NCBI RefSeq assembly: GCF_030052815.1
Contig: NC_079499.1
Coordinates: 82,685,183-82,749,182 of the forward strand
Reading direction: 5' to 3'
Origin: Hevea brasiliensis
Lineage: Eukaryota; Streptophyta; Magnoliopsida; Malpighiales; Euphorbiaceae
DNA: 64,000 nucleotides
Below the pieces are notes generated by a model. That model did not search any database, was not told the DNA's origin, and saw only the letters and a program-made list of their open reading frames with translations. Shown here in pieces: positions 48,291 through 58,347 of the stretch. The position numbers were made by a program, and so were the translations under genes. Every line of letters begins with the position of its first letter. Position 1 is the stretch's first letter.

Positions 48291-49008
48291 TCTAGGAAGG
48301 ACCAGGAATCTGAGGTTTCTTTTTTTTATTGCCCTTCTTCTTGTTGGACTTTCCAGCAGAAGAAGATGCAACCAAGGCTACCTCTTTTCCTTTATTGCTT
48401 GGCATATTCTTTTGGGCAATAACCAGCATATTGAGTAAACCAGCTAAGGTGCATTCCTGTTTAGTCATATGGAAATTTGTCACAAAATTCCCAAAAGACT
48501 CAGGAAGGGACTGAAGGATCAAATCCGTCTGTAGTTGGAAATCCATGTTGAAGTCAAGATGTTCCAACCGCCAATCACCGAATCATCTTGTGGACATGAT
48601 CCCCAACATTCTGTCCCTCAGACATCCTCATACGGAATAGCTGTCTAGATATCTCATACCTAGCATTCCTGCTGTGCTCACCATACAACTCTTGTAGGTG
48701 AAGGAGGATCTCACTCGCACTCTGCATGTTCTCATGTTGCTTCTGTAACTCATTACTCATGGAAGCAATCAAGTAACACTTAGCTCTCATATCATGCTCC
48801 TTCCACTTGTCCAAAGTTTCATGTTCCTCTTGTGTGGCCTCTGGAGGTAAGGGACCAGGAACATTTGAATCTAGAACATATCCTATATGTTCAAGGTTCA
48901 GGACAAGTTTCAAATTTCTTAGCCAATCAGACAGATTAGGTCTTGTCAACATATTGTGATCAAGTATGCTTGCAAGGATATTGATGGTGGTGGTTGTTTT
49001 GTGCTCAT
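48291..49008 (-). pseudogene. Element P gag (UBN2-like copia Gag)
   Basis: The sense ATG at 49006-49008 opens MSTK and then falls out of frame after an apparent one-base loss in an A/C run. The main frame then reads MLTRPNLSDWLRNLKLVLNL, RAKCYLIASMSNELQKQHEN and LYGEHSRNARYEISRQLFRM (48575-48952). After a shift it continues LDFNMDFQLQTDLILQSLPE, SFGNFVTNFHMTKQ and a Lys-rich tail (48292-48567). An in-frame TAG at 48292 precedes the knuckle. Confidence 0.85.
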
Positions 49009-49212
49009 TTTTATCAGAAAATTAACTGCAGAAAATAACCAGATCAACTAGTAAATGTATCATGTAATTAACCAAAATGATTATGGTCTTTTAATCAAAT
49101 TGGTCCTCCCACTAACTTAGCGAATCCTACACTTCCAAAGTAGAAAACAGAAATCTTAGTTGGATGGATTTCTAGTGGGTGATTGAATTCTTATAATTCT
49201 ATTGATCATCCT

Positions 49213-49425
49213 CAGGTACATCCATTATTGGAATTACAATAAACTATAAGTGAGCAACTCCTTGCCCATCACATCTCATGTGAGGTTCAATCCTTTACCT
49301 AGCCCCTAATGCTCAAAATCTCAGGTACATCCATTATTGACTTATCTTGCATTAGTTAAGTTGATCCCATTGAGCCAGTAATTATGTAAATAATTTTAAT
49401 GTCCTCAGGTACATCCAATATTGGC
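49213..49425. repeat. Three dispersed copies of a ~20-bp repeat in the P leader
   Basis: CTCAGGTACATCCATTATTG lies near 49214 and 49321, and a variant with AATATTGG near 49404. Spacing is about 107 and 83 bp. The intervening sequence is only weakly similar. Confidence 0.85.
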
Positions 49426-50198
49426 CACCAAACCATTTACATATTTACAACATCTCATGCTTAACAATTATTCTTAAGAAAATCTCTTAAATTAATTTGC
49501 ATCTCATGCAACTATTTAAAATTTCTTAAAATAATTGCCCCAATGGAGGGCCTATGTTATAAGTACTTTAATTATAGCATATCCAACTTAATCATTTGTT
49601 TGGAAGATTTTATGGTCATTGTAATTACTATTAAGGTCTCACTTTGCACATTATCCATTTAGCATGCATATATCATATAATTGCATACATTTCCAAACAT
49701 CTCATGCATTCATGGATAAGCAGTAAATATGGTATGATCATGGACTTTCTAAGGGATTCAATTCTGAGCCACCAAGAATTGAATCAGGGCATTCCTAGGT
49801 GCATTTCATTCATTCATTTTACAAGAGTTGCTGAAGGAGTACATAATCAACACTTGATCTTGAATTCCTCCCACTGGTCCCACCAATGCTCTTGACCTCC
49901 TTGAACTTCTTGCAATCCAATATTACATAGTAATCCTTGGCATACCAAGGCGAATTTACAAGAACTTAAATAAATGAAATTACAACCCAAAAATTATTAC
50001 AAACTTAATAATACATGCCCAAAGTAAATTAAAATGAATTAATTAATTTACAATCCCAAAGAAACATAAAAGAAATAAATCCAATCACATTGGTCTTTTA
50101 TAGTCCATGATCATCCATCATGCATATCACTATTTAACAATTAAATAAAACATACATACTTAAATTAAATTGAATATCTCATATTCAACTTAAAAATC

Positions 50199-50535
50199 CA
50201 GATTTGAATATGATTCAAATAAATTTAAAAATTCAGATTTGAATCTCATTCAAACAAATTTAAAAAATTCAGATTTGAATCACATTCAAATAGTTTCAAA
50301 AATTCAGATTTGAATCACATTCAAACATTTTTTTAAAAAATAAGATTTGAATCACATTCAAACATTTTTTAAAAAATCAGATCTGAATTTTATTCAATCA
50401 ATTTTAAAAAATCAGATTTAAATATGATGCAAACAACTTTAAAAATTCATATTTGAATCACATTCAAACAACTTTTAAAATTCAGATTTGAATCACATTC
50501 AAACAATTTTTAAAATTTTTGATTTGAATCATAAT
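50199..50535. repeat. AT-rich ~36-bp tandem repeat, 9-10 units, in the P leader
   Basis: Units follow CAGATTTGAATCACATTCAA plus a T/A-rich tail of variable length. Each unit carries the short inverted repeat TTTGAAT-CAC-ATTCAAA. Units differ by point changes (CTC, ATG, TTT in the centre; CAGATCTGAA in one), so this is an old, diverged array. Confidence 0.9.
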
Positions 50536-50780
50536 TTAATTGTGTGATTAAAATCCTAATTAAACATTTTAGTTAGTCATATGATGAACCTTTCATAATG
50601 CAACAATTGCAGAATTTAATAACAACCATGCGCACCATGATCTTCCAAAGCCATGCGCACCATGTTGAAGTTCATCAAGCATGCCGCCACACCTCTTGAT
50701 CCAACCAGCAATGGATCAATCATCTCATGATCAAATCACACAATTAAATCATATAATAAACAATCTAAATGGCAAATATA

Positions 50781-50795
50781 GTGGCTCTGATACCA
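50781..50795 (-). other. Primer-binding site of element P
   Basis: The minus strand reads TGGTATCAGAGCCAC, two bases from the end of the 5' LTR. It matches initiator Met-tRNA over more bases than the gypsy PBS. Confidence 0.92.
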
Positions 50796-50797
50796 AT

Positions 50798-52093
50798 TGA
50801 AGAAACGGAAGCGTGAAAAACACAAGTTTATACCATTGAATTCAAAAATTTTCACCTAGGGTCACATGCATCATGCAAGATTTATTTTTATCTATTTGAT
50901 TTCAATGATAAACAACATATTAAAACTCTTTTAATATGTTTTTGGATCTGTATTTGCCATTTAAGATTTTAAAATTAATCAGATTAATTTTAGAACCCTA
51001 GATTAAATCAAGAATGATTACACTAACCTCTTGATGCATCGCAAATGTGTCCGCCTTTGAGATTCGTCTTCAGAACACCAGATGTTGTCTCTCTAGCTTG
51101 TCCACACCAAGAATACCTATGGCAGCCCTTGAACAGCTTCTAAAGCTTTTTCTATTAATTAGAAATTCAAGTTCTGCCTTTTAAGAGATTAGAGATGTAA
51201 ACAGGACACTAGAAACAATTTCTAGTGTTCTTAATTCAAGAGATTGATGGCTAATCTCTTTGAATTGATGAGAGATGAAGAAGAATAGATGAAAAGCCTC
51301 AAAGTGGCGTGACAAAAGGAGAGAAGTGGCTGCTGGTTATTTTTCTTTTCATAACAACACTTAAATAGCTAGGTTAACACATTAAACCCTTGCCACATGT
51401 CACCATTTGTTTAGCTCTAGGTTTAAGTGACCCAATCACATTGTGCCAAGTGTCAAACCTATATGTAATCTTGATTTTAATCATCTTACATGATTAAAAA
51501 ACATTTGGCAAGCTTATGTGTTATGCCATGTGTCACCATCTCATGGTGCCATGTGTCACACTGCAAAATGACCAAAATGCCCCTGTGTCTTAATTTTGAG
51601 TTCTCAACCCAAAATAATTATTTTTCTTCTTCTAATTAATTTATATCAAATATAAATTAATTAATTAATCTCTACTAATTAATTTCTCATTAATTAAATT
51701 CATATTTAAACACTTGAAATTTAAATTTAACTTATATTATACATCCAATAATCTAGATTTGGTTTCAAGTCATGCTAGGGACTTTGCAATTTAGTTGCAA
51801 ACCAAACCTATTTAATTAATCAATTAAACTCTTTAATTAATTAATTAAATCATATTTAAATAGGTGATAACTTGTGTATGTGTGTGACTTACTAGGCTCA
51901 TCGCTAATTGGCAATGAGACATGATATCAACTCTTAATATCATCAGAACTCTTTCTTACCATAAATGATTTCTCTAAATCATTTTATGAACCTCATAGAC
52001 CATGGTTAACACCTAGCATAGCATGCCATGGCCACCCAATTAGTAATAAGGTTTACCTTAAATGAACCTATAATCATATGTTACCATGCACTA
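50798..52093 (-). repeat. 5' LTR of element P, truncated copy
   Basis: It matches 42912-44207 of the 3' LTR and stops at CCATGCACTA, where E inserts. About 0.81 kb of LTR (the counterpart of 44208-45018) is missing here and should be found on the far side of E. The candidate duplicated target is CACTA (52089-52093). Confidence 0.92.
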
Positions 52094-53505
52094 TGTAACA
52101 CCCTCCTTGTTTCGTACATTCTATTGTTCCGGTGATCGGTGTCTGTCCGGACAGCTAGAATGTCTGGAAAAATATTTAAACTAAAGTGAGGAACTATAAT
52201 TAACTCAAATATTAATAAGAAAAATTTAGGAAAAATTTTAGAAATAAAATACAACCAAGTTAAATGAGCCGGTGCCCTAGCTTAGAGATGGTATTGGCAA
52301 CCAATACCAACAAGTTTTAAATGCAAAATGTGGTTTATTGATGATAATTAAACTAATTTACCTATTATCAATGCAAAAGTCAACATTTTGGTTGACTAGT
52401 GAAATGAATAGTAGTCATAAAAATTTCAATTTCAAAGAATTACACAAATAAAAAGTGTTAAATGCCCTAGTAGGCCTAATGTGATTGGTTGGATAGTTTG
52501 GCATGCCAATAGGGTTTTGTTAGCAGTACTGCATATGGCTTTATGCCATTCTGTATTTCATGGCTTCCCATGCCATTCTGTAACATAATAGCCTTTGGCT
52601 ATGATAATGAGTTATTATACTCGGGTTTAATCCCCGATAATTATCACAGCTTATTAGCTGTTCTGTTGCACACCGGGAGACACAATGTGACCGATAGTGT
52701 GATGGTCTGAGGTACTTAGTACCCAGTACCAGTTTACCCGTTTATCCAGTCCAGTCAACTAGTATAGGTTACTCTATTGCAATAAATATTTGAAATTTAG
52801 TCCACTCAAAAATGTAAATATACATTTTGCACACGTCTTATTTTATTTTATTTTATTTTATTTTATTTTATTTTATTTTATATTGTCACCACTAAGCAAA
52901 ATTGCTTAGCGCGTCGCTTTTGCCACGCGCAGGTACTGGAGACATAGCTGGGGAGTCCAGTAGGCCTCATACAGGGTGAGCCTTCATATCTGCACTCAGA
53001 GTTCAGAGTCACCTCACATTGTAGTGCATTTGGTAGGACATTAGGCCATTTTGATATTTTGATATGTTGACATTTGGTATTTTGTAACCTTCTGTAATGT
53101 ATATTATAAGTTCATGTAATTATGTTTTGATGTAAGTATCTATGGAATATGTTCAGTAATAAATTGAGCATTTTTCATTGAGTGGATTGTGTTTTGAATT
53201 GAATTAAATTTTTGAGATACTGAAGTGAATTGAGAAATTGTTGAGAATATATTGAAGGTTGATTGAGAATAATGTGATGATATTATTGGGAGTGTTTTTA
53301 ATAGGTTCAGAAGAATTGTTTGTCCAATTTATAGCCGGCACTCTGCCGGATTTTCTATAAAATTTGCGGAAAAATTTAATTTATCAGAAATTATAAATAA
53401 ATGAATTAAAAGGGATTAATTGAAATTGAAACATGAATTGGTGTTCCGACACACTAAGTGGCATAACTTGCTCGGCTACACTATAGACGGGTAAGGGGTG
53501 TCACA
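52094..53505 (+). repeat. LTRa of E (family 1, 1412 bp, internally deleted)
   Basis: It starts TGTAACACCCTCCTTG and ends GGGGTGTCACA. Against LTRb it lacks about 1677 bp (58534-60210) just after GAGCCGGTGCCCTA and about 50 bp near 52768. The large deletion removes the inverted TGACATCA block, the probable promoter/exon region, the donor-like site and all three ~200-bp modules, so this LTR is unlikely to drive E. The hairpin CTAAGCAA-AA-TTGCTTAG is at 52892-52909 and CCGGCA-CTC-TGCCGG at 53335-53349. Confidence 0.93.
52838..52882. repeat. (TTTTA)9 microsatellite in LTRa
   Basis: Pure pentanucleotide run; the LTRb counterpart at 60811-60850 has about eight units. Confidence 0.95.
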
Positions 53506-53510
53506 TTTAG

Positions 53511-53522
53511 TGGTATCAGAGC
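53511..53522 (+). other. Primer-binding site of E
   Basis: TGGTATCAGAGC lies five bases after LTRa. Confidence 0.92.
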
Positions 53523-53633
53523 ATCGGTTTAGGTGTTTCTGGGTCTAGATAGAGTACATACCATTGCATTGCATTTGTAAGTATTGAGGTGATACTGATG
53601 CAGATCTGTTTGTTTTCTTATTTTGAATAGGTT

Positions 53634-54553
53634 ATGGATCCTGCTTCGCAAAGAGCAGTTGATGAAGAGGTGGAGAGTCATGCTCCACCAAGGGCTGAGT
53701 CTCAAGGCGGAGAGAATCGCTCCACCAAAGAGCCTAAGGTACCTGCCCAACCTCAGTTTGCACTATTTCAGCAAATGACTGAATTCTACCGGCAAATGAT
53801 GGGGGCAATTCCACCACCACAACCACAGACACAACCTCCACCAGCACCACAAAAATCTCATCTGGAGAAATTGCGAAAACATGGGGCTGTAGACTTCTTT
53901 GGGAAGAGGGAGGATGATCCTATGGCTGCAGAAAATTGGTTGGATGTAACCATCGAGTATCGAATAGCTAAACTGCACCCCCCAGCAGAACTTGGTGGGC
54001 GCTGTGTCCCTACTTCAGGATGATGCATATCAGTGGTGGGACACAGTGACCAGTGAGGTGCAACCTGAACAGATCACTTGGGAATTCTTCCTCACAAGGT
54101 TTAGGAAGAAATATATTAGCAAAGTGTATTTAGACGAGCGAAGAAGGGAATTTATCAGTCTGAGATAGAGATAGTTGTCAGTAGCTGAGTATGAGCGTGA
54201 ATTTGTCAGACTGAGTAGATATGGGAGGGAGATAGTCCCTAGAGAGGCAGAGAGGTGCAGACGATTTGAGGAAGGGCTCAATGACAACATCAAAGGCATG
54301 ATCACAGCACTGGAGATTACGGATTTTGCTAAACTGGTAGATGCAGCATCAAAAGTGGAAAGGGTCAGAATCAATGAACAAAATAGAAGGGAAAGACAAC
54401 AGAATAGGGGTCCGGTCACCCAAAGGCATTTTCTCGCTCCCAAGAAGAAGAGTAAGGGTCCTCCCGCTCGAGTTCAGACCACCACAGGTCGTGGTCGGGC
54501 CTCAGGGGCTCGCATCATAGCTCACACCTAGGAGAGGTCACCCCACACCATCA
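53634..54553 (+). pseudogene. Element E gag, matrix/capsid part
   Basis: The start MDPASQRAVDEEVESHAPP is 3 bases after an acceptor-like TTTTGAATAG. A Pro/Gln-rich linker is followed by HLEKLRKHGAVDFFGKREDD. Near 53945-53980 a cluster of small changes shifts the frame relative to E2. Two in-frame TAG stops (54166-54168, 54172-54174) replace the two Gln of LRQRQL seen in element A. Capsid continues as SVAEYEREFVRLSRYGREI. A basic nucleocapsid linker ends at a stop near 54530. Confidence 0.9.
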
Positions 54554-55833
54554 ATGGGCAGCTCTCTAGGGATGGTGTTTAGGGGACCAGCCCCTGCATC
54601 TTCTGCTTGTCAGTACTGTCAGAAGTGGCATAAAGGGAAGTGTTGGCGAGTGACCGGTGCATGCTTACGGTGTGGATCGACAGAACACCAGATCAAGAAT
54701 TGTCCGAAAAGGACTACTACTATTGCTCTAACACAAACTGACAAACCTACTCCTGCACCACAAAGAGGTAGGAAGCCTGGTAAACCTGAGGTAGCTGGTC
54801 CATCACTGAGGCCTACATCCGAGTCAACTAAGAGGCCAGACACTAGAATACCAGCAAGGGCTTATGCCATCAGAGCTCAAGAGGAGCAAGATGCCTCGGA
54901 TGTCATCAGGGGTACGTTTTCCCTCTACAACACTTCTGTACATGCATTGGTGGATCCAGGATCCACTCATTCCTACATTTGCATCAAACTACCCATAGAG
55001 AGGGGAGTTCTAGTAGAGGAGAGTGATCAAGACATTGTGGTCACAAATCCACTAGGCCACAGTGTGGTAGTGAATAAAGTATATAAGGGTTGCCCATTGA
55101 GGATTCAAGGGTATGAATTCTTGGCAGACCTAATTGAGTTGCCCTTCCACGAGTTTGACGTGATTTTGGGAATGGACTGGTTGTCACGTCATCAGGCAAT
55201 AGTTGATTGTAAATTGAAGAGAATTTTTCTGAAAACTTCTGAGGGTAATGAGATCACTATTGTGGGTGAAAGGACAGATTTCCTGTCTAATGTTATCTCA
55301 GCTACAATTGCAAGAAGAATGATGAGAAAAGGCTGTGAAGCTTACCTAGCACACGTGGTTGATACTAGGCAAGCTAAGCCAAACCTGAATGATATACCTA
55401 CAGTAAGAGACTTCCCAGATGTATTTCCTGAAGAGTTGCCTGGTTTACCACCAGAAAGGAAAGTCGAGTTTGCTATTGAGGTAATGACGGGTACAACACC
55501 CATTTCCATTGCTCCTTATAGGATGGCACCCACTGAATTAAGGGAGTTGAAAACTCAGTTGCAAGAGTTGCTTGATAAGGGGTTCATACGCCCCAGTGTG
55601 TCACCATGGGGAGCTCCAGTGCTGTTTGTGAAGAAAAAGGATGGAACTTTGAGATTGTGTATTGATTACCGGCAGTTGAAGAAAGTAACTATGAAGAATA
55701 AATATCCATTGCCCAGAATTAACGATCTGTTTGATCAGTTGAAAGGAGCCGGTGTATTTTCAAAAATTGACCTCAGATCAGGGTATCATCAGTTGAGGGT
55801 AAAGGATGCAGATGTGTCAAAATCGCATTCGTA
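54554..55833 (+). pseudogene. Element E nucleocapsid, protease and RT N-terminal half
   Basis: An open frame of 426 codons. It contains the extended knuckle [20 protein letters not shown] followed by [14 protein letters not shown] (intact CX2CX4HX4C). Protease follows with [15 protein letters not shown] near 54950 and [20 protein letters not shown] near 55165. The RT fingers/palm contain [35 protein letters not shown] and [15 protein letters not shown]. It ends when a clustered change near 55825 shifts the frame; the same sequence in E2 is uninterrupted. Confidence 0.92.
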
Positions 55834-56391
55834 ACCCGTATGGGCACTATGAATTTCTAGTGATGCCGCTTGGGTTAACAAATGCACCAAAGAAAGATTT
55901 ATGGACCTTATGAACCGTATCTTCCATCCATACTTAGATCGGTTTGTAGTGGTCTTTATTGATGATATTCTGGTGTATTCCAAGACCAGGGAAGAACATG
56001 ATGAACATTTGAGGATTGTTCTGCAAACTCTGCGAGAAAAGAAGCTGTATCTAAGTTGTCCAAGTGTGATTTTTGGATGAGTGAGATCTCCTTTCTTGGA
56101 CACATAGTGTCAGCTGAGGGGATTAGAGTAGATCCCAAAAAGATAGAAGAAGTGATGGAATGGAAGCCTCCTAGAAATACAACTGAGGTCAGAAGTTTCT
56201 TGGGGCTAGCTGGATACTACAGAAGATTTGTGAAGGGGTTCTCTCTTATAGCTGCTCCAATGACCAAATTGTTGCATAAGAATGTGAAATTTGGCTGGAA
56301 CGACAAATGCCAAGCCAGTTTTGAGAGGTTGAAGGCTATGTTGACAGAAGCACCAGCACACAATGTCGGGAAAGGACTTTGTGGTCTATAG
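55834..56391 (+). pseudogene. Element E RT C-terminal half
   Basis: RT palm and thumb in broken frames: [14 protein letters not shown] with a scrambled APAAF at about 55885, catalytic [10 protein letters not shown] near 55950-55985, then [36 protein letters not shown] and [20 protein letters not shown] up to 56360. Small changes at about 56045 and 56360 break the frame. Confidence 0.9.
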
Positions 56392-57270
56392 GGATGCCTC
56401 GCATAATGGGCTAGGGTGTGTATTGATGCAAGAGGGGAAAGTGGTCGCCTATGCTTCCAGGCAGTTAAGGCCACATGAACAGAACTACCCTACTCATGAC
56501 CTGGAGTTAGCAGCGATTATCTTCGCACTGAAGATATGGAGGCATTATTTATATGGTGTAAAATGCTACATCTATACAGACCACAAGAGTCTAAAATATT
56601 TGCCAACCCAGAAAGAGCTCAACCTTAGACAGAGGCGATGGATTGAGTTCCTGAAGGACTATGATTGTGTGATAGATTATCATCCTGGGAAGGCAAATGT
56701 AGTTGCTGATGCTTTGAGCAGGAACTCCATCACAGCTTTAAGATCACTCAATGCCTGTATGTCCTTAGCTCAAGATGGAGCTATTTTGGCTGAGTTGCAA
56801 GTGAGGCCAACCCTACTACAGCAAATACAAGATGGGCAAAAGGCAGATGAAAAACTAATGGCAATTATGGCTAAAATTCCTGAGGGGAAGGAAACTGAAT
56901 ATGAGGTGAAAGCAGATGGGTGTCCATATCATAGAGGAAGAGTGTGTGTACCAGATGATGGGGAACTGAAGACTAATATTCTAAATGAAGCACATACTAG
57001 TGTTTATGCTGTGCACCCGGGGAGCATAAAAATGTATAATGATTTGAAGCCTCATTATTGGTGGCCTGGTATGAAGAGGGATATAGCTGACTATGTGACT
57101 AAATGCTTGACATGTCAGCAAGTTAAGGCAGAACATCAAGTTCCATCGGGTTTGTTACAGCCTATAAACATACCTGAATGGAAATGGGACCGGGTCACTA
57201 TGGATTTTGTTAGTAGTCTACCTCTCACCCAAAGGAAGCATAATGCAGTGTGGGTGATAGTGGATGATTG
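56363..57270 (+). pseudogene. Element E RNase H and integrase N-terminal half
   Basis: An open frame of 302 codons. RNase H has [60 protein letters not shown] and [12 protein letters not shown]. The integrase zinc-binding domain has [18 protein letters not shown], then [12 protein letters not shown], then the core start [19 protein letters not shown]. It is stopped by TGA at 57268-57270 in a cluster of changes around the KSAHF motif. Confidence 0.92.
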
Positions 57271-58336
57271 ACGGTCAAGACATTTTCTCGCGATTAGGAC
57301 TGACTACTCACTGGAGAAGCTAGCAGAATTGTATATCAGTGAGATAGTTAGGCTGCATGGAATCCCACTTTCTATCATATCTGACCGAGACCCAAGGTTT
57401 ACATCAAGATTCTGGAAGAAGTTGCATGAATCCTTGGGTACACAACTCCATTTCAGCACAGCTTTCCATCCTCAGACGGATGGGCAATCAGAAAGAGTAC
57501 TCAAGGTAAACAACTGAAAACAATTGAACTAATGAAAATATTGAACTGAAATGATAATAATAACATGAAAGATATGTCAGGTCCTTGAGGATATGCTGAG
57601 GAGCTGTGTCATTGAGTTTGAGGGAAGTTGGGATAGATATCTTCCATCGCGCACTCAGATACAACAATAGCTACCAAGCTAGCATTCAAATGGCTCCGTA
57701 TGAAGCACTATATGGGAGAAAATGTAGAACCTCAGGTGTTGGACTGAATTGGGCGAAGATAAGCCGGGTAGGACTGCACTGTGAAACAGACTGAGGAAAA
57801 AGTGAAAATAATCAAAGCTAACCTGAAGATTGCCTCCGATAGACAAAAGTCTTATGCCGACCTGAAGAGAAGAGATAAAGTATGCAGTTGGTGATAAAGT
57901 GTTTCTCAAAGTCTCACCATGGAAGAAAATATTGAGGTTCGGAAGAAAAGGTAAGTTGAGCCCTAGGTTTATTGGCCCATATGAAGTCATTGAACGTGTG
58001 GGTCCAGTGGCCTATAGGCTAGCTTTACCACCAGAGCTGGACAAGATCCACAATGTGTTCCACGTGTCTATGTTAAGAAGATACCGCTCAGATCCTTCAC
58101 ATGTCATCTCCATGGAAGAAATTGAAGTACAACCGGATTTGACATATGAAAAAGAACCCATACGGATCCTGGCTCGGGAAGTGAAAGAGTTGAGAAATAA
58201 ACAGATCCCACTGGTGAAAGTGCTTTGGAGGCACCACAACACCAAGGAGGCAACTTGGGAAAGTGAAGAGACGATGAGGCAACAGTTCCCTCAACTGTTT
58301 GCATCAGGTAAATTTCGAGGACGAAATTTAAATTAG
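57271..58336 (+). pseudogene. Element E integrase core end, intron-like insert and chromodomain
   Basis: The integrase core continues with EIVRLHGIPLSIISDRDPRF and HPQTDGQSERVLK at 57329-57505. The 75-bp insert follows (57506-57580), then VLEDM and CVIEFEGSWDRY. Frame changes occur near 57640, 57740 and 57880, with NNSYQASIQMAPYEALYGRK legible. The C-terminal frame 57899-58336 has LSPRFIGPYEVIERVGPVAY, HNVFHVSMLRRYRSDPS and a chromodomain (EPIRILAREVKELRNKQIP, LVKVLWRHHNTKEATWE), ending FRGRNLN and stop. Confidence 0.9.
57506..57580 (+). other. Putative 75-bp spliceosomal intron in integrase
   Basis: It starts AAG/GTAAAC and ends TATGTCAG/GTCC. It is AT-rich and has a branch-point-like AACTAAT at about 57527-57533. 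Families 2 and 3 lack any sequence at this codon (B, D), and integrase similarity resumes in phase exactly at the AG. The insert carries in-frame stops but is a multiple of three. A homologous remnant lies in D. Confidence 0.65.
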
Positions 58337-58347
58337 AGGGGAAGAGT
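58335..58347 (+). other. Polypurine tract of E
   Basis: AGAGGGGAAGAGT directly precedes LTRb and is the expected plus-strand primer. Confidence 0.8.

Larger units (their letters stand above)
49009..50780 (-). other. Element P untranslated leader (1.8 kb) with repeats
   Basis: There is no convincing reading frame between PBS and gag. It contains three copies of CTCAGGTACATCCA(T/A)TATTG and an AT-rich array of about 36-bp units, listed separately. CCATGCGCACCATG also occurs twice near 50628-50664, and short CATCTCATG motifs recur near 49265-49705. Confidence 0.8.
42912..52093 (-). mobile_element. Element P: Ty1/copia retrotransposon, 5' LTR truncated by E
   Basis: It is a minus-strand copia element with a 3' LTR at 42912-45018, internal 45019-50797 and a partial 5' LTR at 50798-52093. 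Gene order is Gag, PR, INT, RT, RNase H, which defines copia. The target is the protease region of A; the left duplication candidate is GTAGT (42907-42911). The right end is outside the window because E inserts at 52094. Sequence style suggests the Tork-like group (tentative). There are multiple frame breaks. Confidence 0.92.

Noticed and set aside
50199..50535. CRISPR-like array
   Set aside because: Units are contiguous, diverged and AT-rich with no unique spacers, inside a plant copia leader.
53577..53630. Possible short leader intron GTAAGTATTG ... TTTTGAATAG before gag in E (also 29238-29292 in A)
   Set aside because: The donor is excellent, but the interval is only 54-55 bases, below the usual minimum for plant introns. 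The acceptor fits better with the distant LTR donor.
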